From Dyadobacter koreensis (lineage in GTDB: Bacteria > Bacteroidota > Bacteroidia > Cytophagales > Spirosomataceae): a stretch of 64,000 bases of DNA. Where the stretch lies: contig NZ_FNXY01000006.1 in assembly GCF_900108855.1 (NCBI RefSeq), forward strand, positions 548,698-612,697, written 5' to 3'. Below, in pieces: positions 1-8,123 of the stretch (within the stretch, counting starts at the first letter, position 1; each line of letters opens with the position of its first letter). The notes under the pieces are model-generated. The model did no database searches. It saw only the letters and a list, made by a program, of their open reading frames with translations, and was not told the origin of the DNA. Both the position numbers and the translations under genes were made by a program.

Positions 1-293
1 GCTTCTTTATCCAAAACAGGCTCAGAGCTTCCTTCTTCCTGGTCAACATCGTCTTCAACCTGAAAATTAGCAACAGGACTACCGATTGCAACTACGTCAC
101 CTTCCTTGACCAGCCACTCGGTTAATACGCCTGAATATGGGGAGGGAACTTCGGTATCCACTTTATCAGTAGCTACTTCCAGAACGGAATCGTCGGCCGT
201 TATAGCGTCGCCAGCTTGTTTAAGGCGCGTCAGAACGGTGCATTCCATGATACTCTCACCCATCGGGGGCATTAACATTTCAACTATTTTCAT
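1..293 (-). CDS. 2-oxo acid dehydrogenase E2 subunit, N-terminal lipoyl domain (partial)
   Basis: Only the first 97 codons are in the window; the gene continues past the left edge. The protein begins MKIVEMLMPPMGESI and carries the biotinyl/lipoyl-attachment signature EVATDKVDTEVPSP, whose lysine (about residue 45) would carry lipoate. The lipoyl domain ends near residue 80 and is followed by an acidic linker, as in acyltransferase (E2) subunits of pyruvate, 2-oxoglutarate or branched-chain 2-oxo acid dehydrogenase complexes. The ATDKVDTE form is common in branched-chain or generic E2 proteins, but the substrate cannot be decided without the catalytic domain. The family is well supported by the motif; the complex is not. 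Confidence 0.85.
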   Translation of the reverse strand, partial: MKIVEMLMPPMGESIMECTVLTRLKQAGDAITADDSVLEVATDKVDTEVPSPYSGVLTEWLVKEGDVVAIGSPVANFQVEDDVDQEEGSSEPVLDKE

Positions 294-365
294 ATTTTTC
301 TATATTTCATCCCAAACTTCCGGCCCCTCGATACGAATACTATATCTACAAATAAAATTAAAATA

Positions 366-1634
366 TCAGATTTTTTCAGCTGCCGTTTTCAATATCGTTT
401 TTCTCAACAGATTTAAAACGTAGGAAGAAGTCAGCTCAATATTTACTTTTCTTATACTTCTCAAAGTCAATAACTGTGTTACGGTTTCGGTAGGTGTTGC
501 GCAGGCGATCCAGACAGTTCCGACAGGTTTTTCGGGCGTTCCGCCATCTGGTCCGGCGATTCCGGTGGTAGAAATTGCATATGTAGTATTTAAAACTTTA
601 CGCGCACCTTCCGCCATTTCCCGTGCCGTCTGTTCACTGACTGCGCCGAAATCTTCAAGAGTTTGTTTTGAAACACCGAGCACATTCATTTTGATCGTGT
701 TGCTGTAACTAACCACCGAACCCTCGAAATATCGCGATGAGCCCGGGATATTGGTCAGCTGGCTCGCTACAAATCCTCCCGTGCAACTTTCCGCAGCACC
801 AATTGTGGCATCCCTCTCTATTAATAACCGTCCGATCACCGATTCAAGTTCATCTGCGTCATAACCAAAAACAAAATCCTGAATTAAAGGCAGCAGTTTA
901 TCAACCTGATGTTTTAATTCCGAATCAAGTATTTCCTGATTATTTCCAGTCGCCGTCAGGCGCAATTTAACTTGGCCGAAATGAGGTAAGTAAGCCAGTT
1001 TAATATGGGTTGGCAAGGCATTTTCCCAATCCTCAATGGTTTCTGCCAGAAAAGATTCACCGATTCCGATTGTCCGGATAATTTTATGCTGAATAATGTT
1101 GGCAACGAAACGGTCTTTAAGTCTGGGCAGAATCGCGTGTTCCATCAGACTTTTCATCTCATATGGAACGCCGGGAAGCGAAACATAAATGACTTTATCT
1201 TTTTCAAACCACATTCCTGGTGCCGTTCCCCAAAGGTTTGGAATGTAAGTACAGTTTGTAGGAAGGGCCGCCTGTTGTATATTAAGCTCGGTCATTTCAC
1301 GGCCTCTCTTCGCAAAGAATTCCGTGACCAATGCCAGCGCATCTTCATTTATTTTTAATTCTGAACCAAAATATTTGCAAAAAGTATGTTTTGTGATGTC
1401 ATCTTTCGTCGGTCCGAGACCTCCGGTGACAATAATAACGTCCGCTCTTTGGCTTGCTTCTGTCAACGCTGATATGATATCTTCCTGAAGATCTCCAACC
1501 GAAGTTTTGCGAACCGGCCGAATGCCAATATTAGTGAGCTCAGCACCAATCCATTGTGTATTTGTATCCGTGATTTGTCCAAAAAGAATTTCATCACCGA
1601 TGGTAATTATTTCGGCCCTGATAATGGGATTCAT
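366..1634 (-). CDS. cinA: CinA family nicotinamide-nucleotide amidohydrolase / competence-damage protein
   Basis: This 422-residue protein has the usual two-part CinA layout. The N-terminal molybdopterin-binding-like (MoaB/MogA fold) domain starts AEIITIGDEILFGQITDTN and contains VTGGLGPTKDD. The C-terminal PncC-type domain (from about residue 260) contains GAAESCTGGFVASQLT and TTGIAGPDGGTPEKPVGTVW. Family members hydrolyse NMN to nicotinate mononucleotide in pyridine nucleotide salvage, and the N-terminal domain has ADP-ribose pyrophosphatase activity in characterised relatives. Length is normal and no residue is obviously missing. It reads towards the E2 gene, with about 70 bp between them. 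A TAnnTTTG box lies about 38 bp upstream of the start. Confidence 0.93.
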   Translation of the reverse strand: MNPIIRAEIITIGDEILFGQITDTNTQWIGAELTNIGIRPVRKTSVGDLQEDIISALTEASQRADVIIVTGGLGPTKDDITKHTFCKYFGSELKINEDALALVTEFFAKRGREMTELNIQQAALPTNCTYIPNLWGTAPGMWFEKDKVIYVSLPGVPYEMKSLMEHAILPRLKDRFVANIIQHKIIRTIGIGESFLAETIEDWENALPTHIKLAYLPHFGQVKLRLTATGNNQEILDSELKHQVDKLLPLIQDFVFGYDADELESVIGRLLIERDATIGAAESCTGGFVASQLTNIPGSSRYFEGSVVSYSNTIKMNVLGVSKQTLEDFGAVSEQTAREMAEGARKVLNTTYAISTTGIAGPDGGTPEKPVGTVWIACATPTETVTQLLTLRSIRKVNIELTSSYVLNLLRKTILKTAAEKI

Positions 1635-1671
1635 AAATGCGAATGAGGTTGAATTGAACCGTTTATTTTTC

Positions 1672-1679
1672 CAAAAATA
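1672..1679 (-). promoter_or_regulatory. Candidate -7 box for cinA
   Basis: On the minus strand this reads TATTTTTG, a match to the Bacteroidota -7 consensus TAnnTTTG, about 38 bp before the cinA start. No clear TTG -33 element is visible, so this is only a candidate. Confidence 0.4.
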
Positions 1680-1701
1680 AGTAAAATTAATCGTTATTGA
1701 T

Positions 1702-1709
1702 TACGTTTG
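1702..1709 (+). promoter_or_regulatory. Candidate -7 box for the DUF4197 gene
   Basis: The sequence TACGTTTG matches TAnnTTTG and lies 32 bp before the ATG of the DUF4197 gene. A -33 element is not obvious. Confidence 0.4.
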
Positions 1710-1741
1710 AACCTTAGTATGCATTAAACAGAGTAACTCCT

Positions 1742-2473
1742 ATGAATAGAAAAATAACATTAATAATCTTTTTGATGATTTCATCCAGCTGTGCTTCAAT
1801 GGCTCAGTTCAATCTTGGAAAGGTATTGGACTCATTTAAAAAACCAGAAGGGAATACTTCATTGTCGGAGGGAGATATTGTTAAAGGACTGAAAGAAGCA
1901 TTGACTGTCGGAATAAATAACGGCTCTGCGGAGGCTTCTAAAAAGGATGGTTTTTTCAAAAATGAGCTTATCAAAATCGTAGTGCCTCCGGAAGCACAGA
2001 AAGTAGCTGAAACATTACGAAAACTGGGTTTGGGAAAACAAGTTGATAAATTTACACTGTCGCTTAACCGTGCTGCTGAGGACGCTGCGAAAAAGTCAAA
2101 ACCGATTTTCGTGAAGGCAATTACTTCTATGACGATTACAGATGCTGTCAGTATTTTGAAGGGCGAAGATGATGCGGCGACTAAATATCTGCAAAAAACT
2201 ACTAACCAGGACCTTTATAACACATTTTTTCCGGTTGTCGATAGTACGCTAAATTTGAATAAAGCGACTCAGTATTACGGAGATATGGTAAAGACCTATA
2301 ATGAGATTCCATTGGTTAAAAAAGTAAATCCGGATTTAAAAGCATACGCGACGCAGAAAACTATTGATGGATTATATCTGCTGATTGCTCAGGAAGAAAA
2401 GAAAATCAGGAAAGACCCGGTTGCACGTGTCAGCAGTATTTTAAAAACTGTTTTCGGACAATCAGGAAAGTAA
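1742..2473 (+). CDS. DUF4197 domain-containing exported protein
   Basis: The 243-residue protein starts with a signal peptide (lysine, then a hydrophobic run, then SSSCASMAQ). A cysteine near residue 17 could make it a lipoprotein, although cleavage after MAQ is also possible. The mature part matches my recollection of the DUF4197 family: an early segment with GLKEALTVGINNG, then KIVVPPEAQKVAETLRKLGLG, and a late TQYYGDMVKTYN...NPDLKAYATQKTIDGLYLLIAQEEKKIRKDP. Family function is unknown; it is expected in the periplasm or on a membrane surface. It stands alone, with its own likely promoter and gldC following downstream from a separate promoter. Confidence 0.82.
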   Translation: MNRKITLIIFLMISSSCASMAQFNLGKVLDSFKKPEGNTSLSEGDIVKGLKEALTVGINNGSAEASKKDGFFKNELIKIVVPPEAQKVAETLRKLGLGKQVDKFTLSLNRAAEDAAKKSKPIFVKAITSMTITDAVSILKGEDDAATKYLQKTTNQDLYNTFFPVVDSTLNLNKATQYYGDMVKTYNEIPLVKKVNPDLKAYATQKTIDGLYLLIAQEEKKIRKDPVARVSSILKTVFGQSGK

Positions 2474-2484
2474 CGAACCTGAAA

Positions 2485-2516
2485 TTGTCAGGAATTGTTA
2501 CTTTGTCTTACTTTTG
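2485..2516 (+). promoter_or_regulatory. Promoter of gldC (TTG-N21-TACTTTTG)
   Basis: A -33 TTG (2485-2487) and a -7 box TACTTTTG (2509-2516) are separated by 21 bp, which fits the Bacteroidota housekeeping promoter. The box ends about 20 bp before the ATG at 2537. It also shows that an in-frame ATG at 2495 lies inside the promoter and is unlikely to be the gldC start. Confidence 0.65.
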
Positions 2517-2536
2517 CGAAAAATATTAATCCTTTT

Positions 2537-2878
2537 ATGAAAAATTCTGAGATACATTTCACCGTTGAACTTGACAATCAAAATATACCTGAAAAAATTC
2601 ACTGGAACGCGACAGACAATCCAAACGAAGGGATCAATGACACGCGCGCGATTGCGATCGCTGTTTGGGATCACTACCACAGGGGAACTCTAAAAATTGA
2701 CCTTTGGACAAAAGATATGGAAGTGTTCGAGATGAAACGTTTTTATATCGAGATCATGAGTGGAATTGCAGACACATTGCTTACTGCAACTAACGACAAA
2801 GTTATGGCTGACGCAATTGAAGGCGTTTGCGAAACATTAAGCAAGAAATTGGATGAGGAGATGAAGGCTGCTAAATAA
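2537..2878 (+). CDS. gldC: Gliding motility protein GldC
   Basis: A 113-residue soluble protein starting MKNSEIHFTVELDNQNIPEKI, with the typical GldC segments IHWNATDNP, ARAIAIAVWDH-like TRAIAIAVWDHY, and LRIDLWTK-like LKIDLWTKDM followed by a helical C-terminus. GldC is a small accessory protein linked to the Bacteroidota gliding/type IX secretion machinery; its precise role is unclear and gldC homologs also occur in non-gliding species. The start was chosen because the promoter sits over the upstream in-frame ATG. A hairpin terminator follows directly. Confidence 0.88.
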   Translation: MKNSEIHFTVELDNQNIPEKIHWNATDNPNEGINDTRAIAIAVWDHYHRGTLKIDLWTKDMEVFEMKRFYIEIMSGIADTLLTATNDKVMADAIEGVCETLSKKLDEEMKAAK

Positions 2879-2905
2879 TTTGGAGCTGAAACTAATGACA
2901 ACAAA

Positions 2906-2932
2906 AAATGGCGACCATATTGGCCGCCATTT
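2906..2932 (+). terminator. Terminator after gldC
   Basis: A 12-bp inverted repeat (aaatggcgacca / tggccgccattt, one mismatch) with a 3-base loop is followed by a short T-rich stretch. It separates gldC from the convergent MmcQ/YjbR gene. Confidence 0.6.
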
Positions 2933-2952
2933 CTTGTTGTGCCATGCCATTT

Positions 2953-3312
2953 CTAAGACTGTTCTTGCAAAGCAGCCTTGTCCTTTTTTGGTAAACTATT
3001 TACAACCAGATCATAAGAATCTTTCACCCATGAAAACAAAATTTCCGAAGGAATATTTCCGGTAATGTAAACCGTATTCCAGTGTTTTTTATTCATATGG
3101 TATCCCGGCAGTACATCAGAAAATTTCTCTCTTAATTCCTCAGCTTTCTCAGGGTCGCACTTCGCATTGAACTGTGGCCTGGCGCCGTCAATAGGAGTCA
3201 ACAAGAAAACTTTTCCCATCACCTTAAACACCAGTGTATCCGGCCCAAAAGGCAATTCTTCTGTAACCCCGGGCAGTTCAAGGCAAAAGTCACGAAGGGT
3301 TTCCAGATTCAT
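2953..3312 (-). CDS. MmcQ/YjbR family protein
   Basis: A 119-residue protein of the MmcQ/YjbR (CyaY-like fold) family: start MNLETLRDFCLELPGVTEELPFGPDTLVFKV, centre GKVFLLTPIDGARPQFNAKCDPEKAEELREKF in outline, then PGYHMNKKHWNTV and a C-terminal DSYDLVVNSLPKK helix. Members are small DNA-binding-like proteins with no established physiological role. Its ATG overlaps the stop of the upstream small membrane-protein gene by four bases (ATGA), which suggests translational coupling. Confidence 0.85.
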   Translation of the reverse strand: MNLETLRDFCLELPGVTEELPFGPDTLVFKVMGKVFLLTPIDGARPQFNAKCDPEKAEELREKFSDVLPGYHMNKKHWNTVYITGNIPSEILFSWVKDSYDLVVNSLPKKDKAALQEQS

Positions 3313-3488
3313 CTTGTAAAGGCGCGTACGATCATTACAATTAAACAGAACAAGAACATAATGATTGAAATACGGTTAATGCCGTGCATCATCCTCAGGT
3401 TGAACGAACTTGGATCATTAGGATTTGGTTTTTTGAACACCCGGACGAAATAATAAAATACGTCTCCAAGCTGAAAATACTTTTTCAT
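3309..3488 (-). CDS. Small conserved membrane protein (DUF6728-like)
   Basis: A 59-residue protein beginning MKKYFQLGDVFYYFVRVFK, followed by a polar NPNDPSSFNLRMMHGIN segment and one C-terminal transmembrane helix (ISIIMFLFCLIVMIVRAF). I recall similar Bacteroidota proteins under DUF6728, but cannot check that here. A longer reading frame extends upstream into ispG; the ATG at 3488 is preferred because it avoids that overlap and starts at the conserved-looking MKKYF. It sits between ispG and the MmcQ/YjbR gene, all on one strand, and is coupled to the latter by an ATGA overlap. Confidence 0.65.
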   Translation of the reverse strand: MKKYFQLGDVFYYFVRVFKKPNPNDPSSFNLRMMHGINRISIIMFLFCLIVMIVRAFTR

Positions 3489-3516
3489 ATCAATGGTTTT
3501 TAAATATGAGACTCTG

Positions 3517-5532
3517 TTAAGAAAGATTGTAGGTTTCGTCCTGGCCCGGATCAATCCAGCGACCGTCTTCACGGATCAGTTCGATAAGTTCTTCCACTGC
3601 TTTGGCAGCTGTCACTGAGCGCTTTATTACTTCCTGACCTCGGTACAAAGCAATCTTATCCTTGCCCATACCAACATATCCATAATCGGCATCGGCCATT
3701 TCGCCCGGACCATTTACGATACAGCCCATGATTCCAATTTTTATTCCTTTCAAATGTTCCGTATGTTTTCGGATCATGGCAGTTGTTTCCTGCAAATCAA
3801 ATAAAGTACGACCGCAGGACGGGCAGGAGATATATTCTGTCTTAGACATACGGGTTCTGGCCGCCTGTAAAATTCCAAAAGCGATACTATTGTATGACGC
3901 TGCCGACTGAAGTTTTTCCTTCTGCGAAACCGGATATTGAAAATCCGGCGAGAGTAATGTCCCGTCACCAAAACCATCAACCAATAATCCGCCGATGTCG
4001 GTTGCAGAATATAAGGTCAGGCTATCGCCCAGATCAGTTTCGTAGGTACGCTGGATAATGACCGGTGTTTTTACCTTCATCTCGACCAGACGGTAAAAGA
4101 AACGCCTCATTTCCGGCATCGCATGGTGATTTTCCGAATGAATAAGTAGTACAATATTTTTTTCAGAACGGGTTTTTTCAAGAAAATCAATCGAGAAATT
4201 ATGGATTGTTCCTTTAATAAAATTCAGTTGTGGAGATATCCTGGACTTGTCACTATTTTCCCACTCCTGCACATTGAAGAGAGGAAACTTATTTGACCGG
4301 TCGCTATGGTCGAGCCATTGTTCAAAATCGATGATCTCTTTTAGTCCGTTCGGAAGCATAAAAGGGATAGGATCTTTTCCGGAGTAGATAAAATCTGCCC
4401 CCTGATCATTCATCGCCCATTTATCAGGAACAGGTAAAAAGAAGTGTCCAATGCTTTTCAAATCCTCATGCTGCTCAACGGAGAGATCAGAATAATCGGC
4501 AATAACGCGGGGAACATTCAGTCCGCCAATATTGTAAACTTCTTGCGTTTCTCTTCTGGTATACTGAAAAGGATTAATCGGGCAGATTTCAACCGGATCG
4601 ATCGGAGCGTGCGGGCTGCGATGTTCGTAGCGTTCAACGAGTGCTCTTGCAACAGGCGCTTCTTTTTCAGGCGCTTCCGTCAACGAAACACGGACAGTAT
4701 CACCCAGCCCGTCTTCCAAAAGTGTTCCAATTCCGACGGCAGACTTGATTCTTCCATCTTCGGCTTCTCCTGCCTCAGTTACACCAAGATGCAACGGATA
4801 AGGTTTTAACCCTTCTTCGTCCAGTCTTTGAACAAGTAAACGATAGGCTTCTACCATCACTTGTGTATTGCTGGATTTCATCGAAAGGGCAATGTTGTAA
4901 TAATTGAACTCCTCGCAAATTCGTAAAAATTCAAGAGCTGATTCAACCATTCCGAGCGGAGTATCGCCATAACGGCTCAAAATACGATCGGATAAGGATC
5001 CGTGATTTGTTCCGATTCGCATGGCTGTGCCATACTCCTTACAAATCTTGATTAGCGGAATAAACTTTTCGCGAATACGTTCAAGTTCTGCTGCGTACGA
5101 AGCGTCGGTATAATCAATCACCTCAAAACGCTTTCTATCGGCATAGTTTCCCGGATTGATACGCACTTTTTCAACGATACGAGCTGCTAGTTCAGCCGCA
5201 TTCGGAGTAAAATGTATATCGGCGATCAAGGGAACAAAAATTCCTTTTTTATGCAGACCGTTACGAATATTCTCTAAATTTTGAGCTTCTTTAACACTAG
5301 GCGCTGTAATTCGGACATACTCACAACCTGAATCGACCATACGAACCACCTCATCAATAGAACCCTGTGTATCCATCGTGTCAACGGTCGTCATAGACTG
5401 AATCCGGATTGGATAGTCTGATCCCATGGGAATGTCGCCAATCTTTATAGTGATCGTTTCCCGGCGTTTGTATTCCGTCAGGGATGGGCAATATATATTC
5501 AATTTATTTTCTGGCGCTGTCAGGATGGACAT
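3517..5532 (-). CDS. ispG: 4-hydroxy-3-methylbut-2-enyl diphosphate synthase (long form)
   Basis: IspG (GcpE) makes HMBPP from methylerythritol cyclodiphosphate in the MEP isoprenoid pathway. At 671 residues it is the long, three-domain form typical of Bacteroidota, Chlamydiae and plants, with an extra domain between the TIM barrel and the C-terminal iron-sulfur domain. The N-terminus has KIGDIPMGSDYPIRIQSMTT and VRITAPSVKEA; the [4Fe-4S] ligands are Cys570, Cys573 (SCPSCGR) and Cys604 (GIMGCIVNGPGE), with Glu611 in the NGPGE motif. All key residues are present. Because the MEP pathway is used, isoprenoid precursors including those for MiaA in this window should come from this route. Confidence 0.96.
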   Translation of the reverse strand: MSILTAPENKLNIYCPSLTEYKRRETITIKIGDIPMGSDYPIRIQSMTTVDTMDTQGSIDEVVRMVDSGCEYVRITAPSVKEAQNLENIRNGLHKKGIFVPLIADIHFTPNAAELAARIVEKVRINPGNYADRKRFEVIDYTDASYAAELERIREKFIPLIKICKEYGTAMRIGTNHGSLSDRILSRYGDTPLGMVESALEFLRICEEFNYYNIALSMKSSNTQVMVEAYRLLVQRLDEEGLKPYPLHLGVTEAGEAEDGRIKSAVGIGTLLEDGLGDTVRVSLTEAPEKEAPVARALVERYEHRSPHAPIDPVEICPINPFQYTRRETQEVYNIGGLNVPRVIADYSDLSVEQHEDLKSIGHFFLPVPDKWAMNDQGADFIYSGKDPIPFMLPNGLKEIIDFEQWLDHSDRSNKFPLFNVQEWENSDKSRISPQLNFIKGTIHNFSIDFLEKTRSEKNIVLLIHSENHHAMPEMRRFFYRLVEMKVKTPVIIQRTYETDLGDSLTLYSATDIGGLLVDGFGDGTLLSPDFQYPVSQKEKLQSAASYNSIAFGILQAARTRMSKTEYISCPSCGRTLFDLQETTAMIRKHTEHLKGIKIGIMGCIVNGPGEMADADYGYVGMGKDKIALYRGQEVIKRSVTAAKAVEELIELIREDGRWIDPGQDETYNLS

Positions 5533-5700
5533 TTTAATCTGTTGTTTTTCTCCGGCAATTTTTGACTTGCCAAAATAATTAGTCTCTCATTCTTCGATTC
5601 AGAATTTTCTGAAATCAAAGTACAAATTACACAAATCTAAAACACAAATGGAATTACAATCGTGCATTTAAGTTAAAATCTGAAAGATTCTTTATAAACG

Positions 5701-5735
5701 AAACCGGCCCGGGAATTAATTTCCTGAGCCGGTTT
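5701..5735 (-). terminator. Terminator after the GHMP kinase gene
   Basis: A 15-bp imperfect inverted repeat (aaaccggcccgggaa / ttcctgagccggttt) with a short loop lies 26 bp after the kinase stop codon. Arms with A/T-rich flanks on both sides could work in both directions. Confidence 0.6.
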
Positions 5736-5760
5736 TTTATATTCTTGAACTGAAAGTGGG

Positions 5761-6843
5761 TTAGTCATCCACGCTACTTCCGGAATCAACGTTAATGATA
5801 TAGCTTTTTCCTCCCGCTTTTTCAATAGCCTCTGCGACTTCTTCGGCTTTCGACGGCGCGTAAACAAACATGCAACCTCCACCACCGGAACCATTAATTT
5901 TCCCTCCTAATGCACCGGCAGATAATGCGGCATCCATCATAAGTTCAATTTTAGGCGTAGAAGTCCGCTTGTGATCGCGAAGATTTTTATAATGGCGGTA
6001 AAGCAATTCGCCGAGATTTTTATCAAACTCGGCGGTATCCGAATCCGCAATGGTCTGGGACAGCAATTCTTTCCCTTTTAAAAGAATATCACGATCATCA
6101 ACATTAGCCTGCAGAAGGCTGAATTCATCTTGTGTCAAAACCTTTTTGTAGTCGGCGATCTGCGTAAGTTGCGTTTTGAAAATGGAAAAATAAGGATCAT
6201 ACTGCGTCACTTTTTTGATCACGTCTTCCATACCATACCGGCAACGCGCCAAAATTCCCAGCGTATCTTTGGGTTCAAGCGAATCGCCCAGCACAAATTT
6301 CCCCAGTTTTGGTGTCAGGGTTTCGACGTAGATCTGAGGTCGGGATTCCAGGTAAATCACATTCCCGATTGAGGTTGAATAATGGTCCATCATCCCGCCG
6401 GGTTCTCCGAATTCCAGCACCTCTGCTGCGTTAGCAATTTCTCCTAATTCCTTCAACGAAAAATTAGCGGGATCATCGCTCATTTTGTCAAGAAAATGAG
6501 CCCACGAAACGATCAGTGCCGAAGAACTTGAAGTCCCTGAATTGATCGGGATGTTTCCGTGAATCACACACTCAAAACCTTTTGAAAAGTTCAGGCCTTT
6601 TCTTTTCAAAACGTTTATAGTACTTCTGAAATAATCTCGCTGAATGATATACGGAAACGTTTCTTCCAATGAGAATTCGATTCTTTGATCTAAATCCGGA
6701 AGATTCAGAATAATTTGATCGTCGTTTCTATGACTTCCGTCAATACTGATTCTTCTGGAAATAGCCGCAGCAATAACCGGAAGTCCTAGATAATCCTGAT
6801 GCTCTCCAAAAAAACAAATCCTGCCTGGTGTTGAAATTTTCAT
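5761..6843 (-). CDS. GHMP-family sugar kinase
   Basis: A 360-residue kinase of the GHMP superfamily. The N-terminus TPGRICFFGEHQDYLGLPV resembles the galactokinase substrate signature (GR-x-N-x-IGEH-x-DY). The ATP-binding motif is INSGTSSSSALIVSW (about residues 97-111), and the third motif GGKINGSGGGGCMFVYAP is near the C-terminus. It probably phosphorylates the anomeric carbon of a sugar delivered by the adjacent transporter; the sugar cannot be read from the sequence. It starts 3 bp after the MFS gene, so the two are surely co-transcribed. Given the GH109-like gene upstream, galactose, N-acetylgalactosamine or a related hexose are candidates. Mevalonate kinase is less likely in an organism with ispG. 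Confidence 0.8.
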   Translation of the reverse strand: MKISTPGRICFFGEHQDYLGLPVIAAAISRRISIDGSHRNDDQIILNLPDLDQRIEFSLEETFPYIIQRDYFRSTINVLKRKGLNFSKGFECVIHGNIPINSGTSSSSALIVSWAHFLDKMSDDPANFSLKELGEIANAAEVLEFGEPGGMMDHYSTSIGNVIYLESRPQIYVETLTPKLGKFVLGDSLEPKDTLGILARCRYGMEDVIKKVTQYDPYFSIFKTQLTQIADYKKVLTQDEFSLLQANVDDRDILLKGKELLSQTIADSDTAEFDKNLGELLYRHYKNLRDHKRTSTPKIELMMDAALSAGALGGKINGSGGGGCMFVYAPSKAEEVAEAIEKAGGKSYIINVDSGSSVDD

Positions 6844-6846
6844 GAA

Positions 6847-8070
6847 CTACCAGTTTTTCTTTTTGTGGCCTACAAGACCAAAGTATACGATAAAGGCGTA
6901 AAGAGGAAGAACCAATAGATATGCTTTTTGAGTGCTTCCGATTGAATCTGCAATACCTCCGTAAATTAGAGGCATAATGGCACCACCGGAAATACCCATC
7001 ACTAACAAGGCAGAGGCAATTTTAGTAAATTTACCCAAGCCGCTAAGCGCAAGCGGCCACAACGCAGGCCAGATCACGGCATTTGCAAATCCAAGCACAG
7101 CAATACACATTACTGATGTAAAGCCAGTTGTCAAAAGTGCAATAACGGTCACAACCAGTCCCAGGGTTGCGGAAAAAATCATATAAGCCTGTTGGGACAC
7201 ATATTTCGGTATGAGCACAATACCGAGAACATAACCAAACATCATTCCGCCCAGAGTATACGCTCCGAAAACTCTTGCTTCACTTTCCGGTATGCCCAGG
7301 GAAACACCGTAGCTGATGATTGTATCGGCCGCAATTACTTCCACACCAACATAACAGAATAAGGCAGCTACACCTAATACTAAATTTGGATATTGAAAAA
7401 CACTCGTTTTCTGAACTGTAACCTGATTAACACCCGCTGGTTCGTCTTCTTCTTCGCTCACTTCGACAAGGCCCTTAGTCATTCTGATAACCAGTGCCAG
7501 AGCAACAAGGATACCTGTCAGGATCAGATACGGAACCACAACCTTGTCAAGCTCGTCTTTCGGATCTGCTGATTCAACGCCTGCAAGAAGAAGCTTACCA
7601 ATAACAATCTGACTGATAATACCCGCTCCCTTGTTGGCGATTCCCATGATACTGATTCTTTGCGCAGCGCTTTCACGAGGCCCCAGAATTGTAGCATAAG
7701 GGTTAGATGCAGTTTGAAGCACGGTAAGTCCAATACCGATGGTAAAAAGCCCAACGAGGAAAAGCGGATAAGAAGCCATTTCCGCCGCGGGAATAAAGAT
7801 TAAAGTTCCGACAGCCATTACCATGAGTGCCAGAGACATACCATTTTTAAATCCGGTTTTTTTTACAACCATTGAACATGGAATCGCCATGATCGTGTAG
7901 GATATAAAAAAAGCGAAGGTAACAAGGTAAGAACTGGTGTTATCCAGAGAAAATGCTTTTTTAAAAAAGGTGATCAGCGTCCCGTTAACCCAGGTGATGA
8001 AACCCATCACGAAGAATAGAACACCAATAATGACAAGTGGGCCTAGGTAATTGTTCTTATTATTAGTCAT
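6847..8070 (-). CDS. Sugar MFS transporter (FucP/GluP family)
   Basis: A 407-residue integral membrane protein with about 12 hydrophobic helices. It starts LGPLVIIGVLFFVMGFITWVNG, the FucP/GluP-type opening (GFxxWxNx), and contains LQTASNPYATILGPRESAAQRI, the very characteristic helix 4-loop of the fucose/galactose/glucose:H+ symporter family. A central cytoplasmic loop with an acidic EVSEEEDEP stretch separates the two halves. It imports a monosaccharide across the inner membrane, presumably for phosphorylation by the GHMP kinase encoded 3 bp downstream. The exact sugar is unknown. Confidence 0.88.
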   Translation of the reverse strand: MTNNKNNYLGPLVIIGVLFFVMGFITWVNGTLITFFKKAFSLDNTSSYLVTFAFFISYTIMAIPCSMVVKKTGFKNGMSLALMVMAVGTLIFIPAAEMASYPLFLVGLFTIGIGLTVLQTASNPYATILGPRESAAQRISIMGIANKGAGIISQIVIGKLLLAGVESADPKDELDKVVVPYLILTGILVALALVIRMTKGLVEVSEEEDEPAGVNQVTVQKTSVFQYPNLVLGVAALFCYVGVEVIAADTIISYGVSLGIPESEARVFGAYTLGGMMFGYVLGIVLIPKYVSQQAYMIFSATLGLVVTVIALLTTGFTSVMCIAVLGFANAVIWPALWPLALSGLGKFTKIASALLVMGISGGAIMPLIYGGIADSIGSTQKAYLLVLPLYAFIVYFGLVGHKKKNW

Positions 8071-8123
8071 TTAGGTAATTAGTTAAAAATTATAGGGTTA
8101 TGATTGAACAAGTTATTAATAAA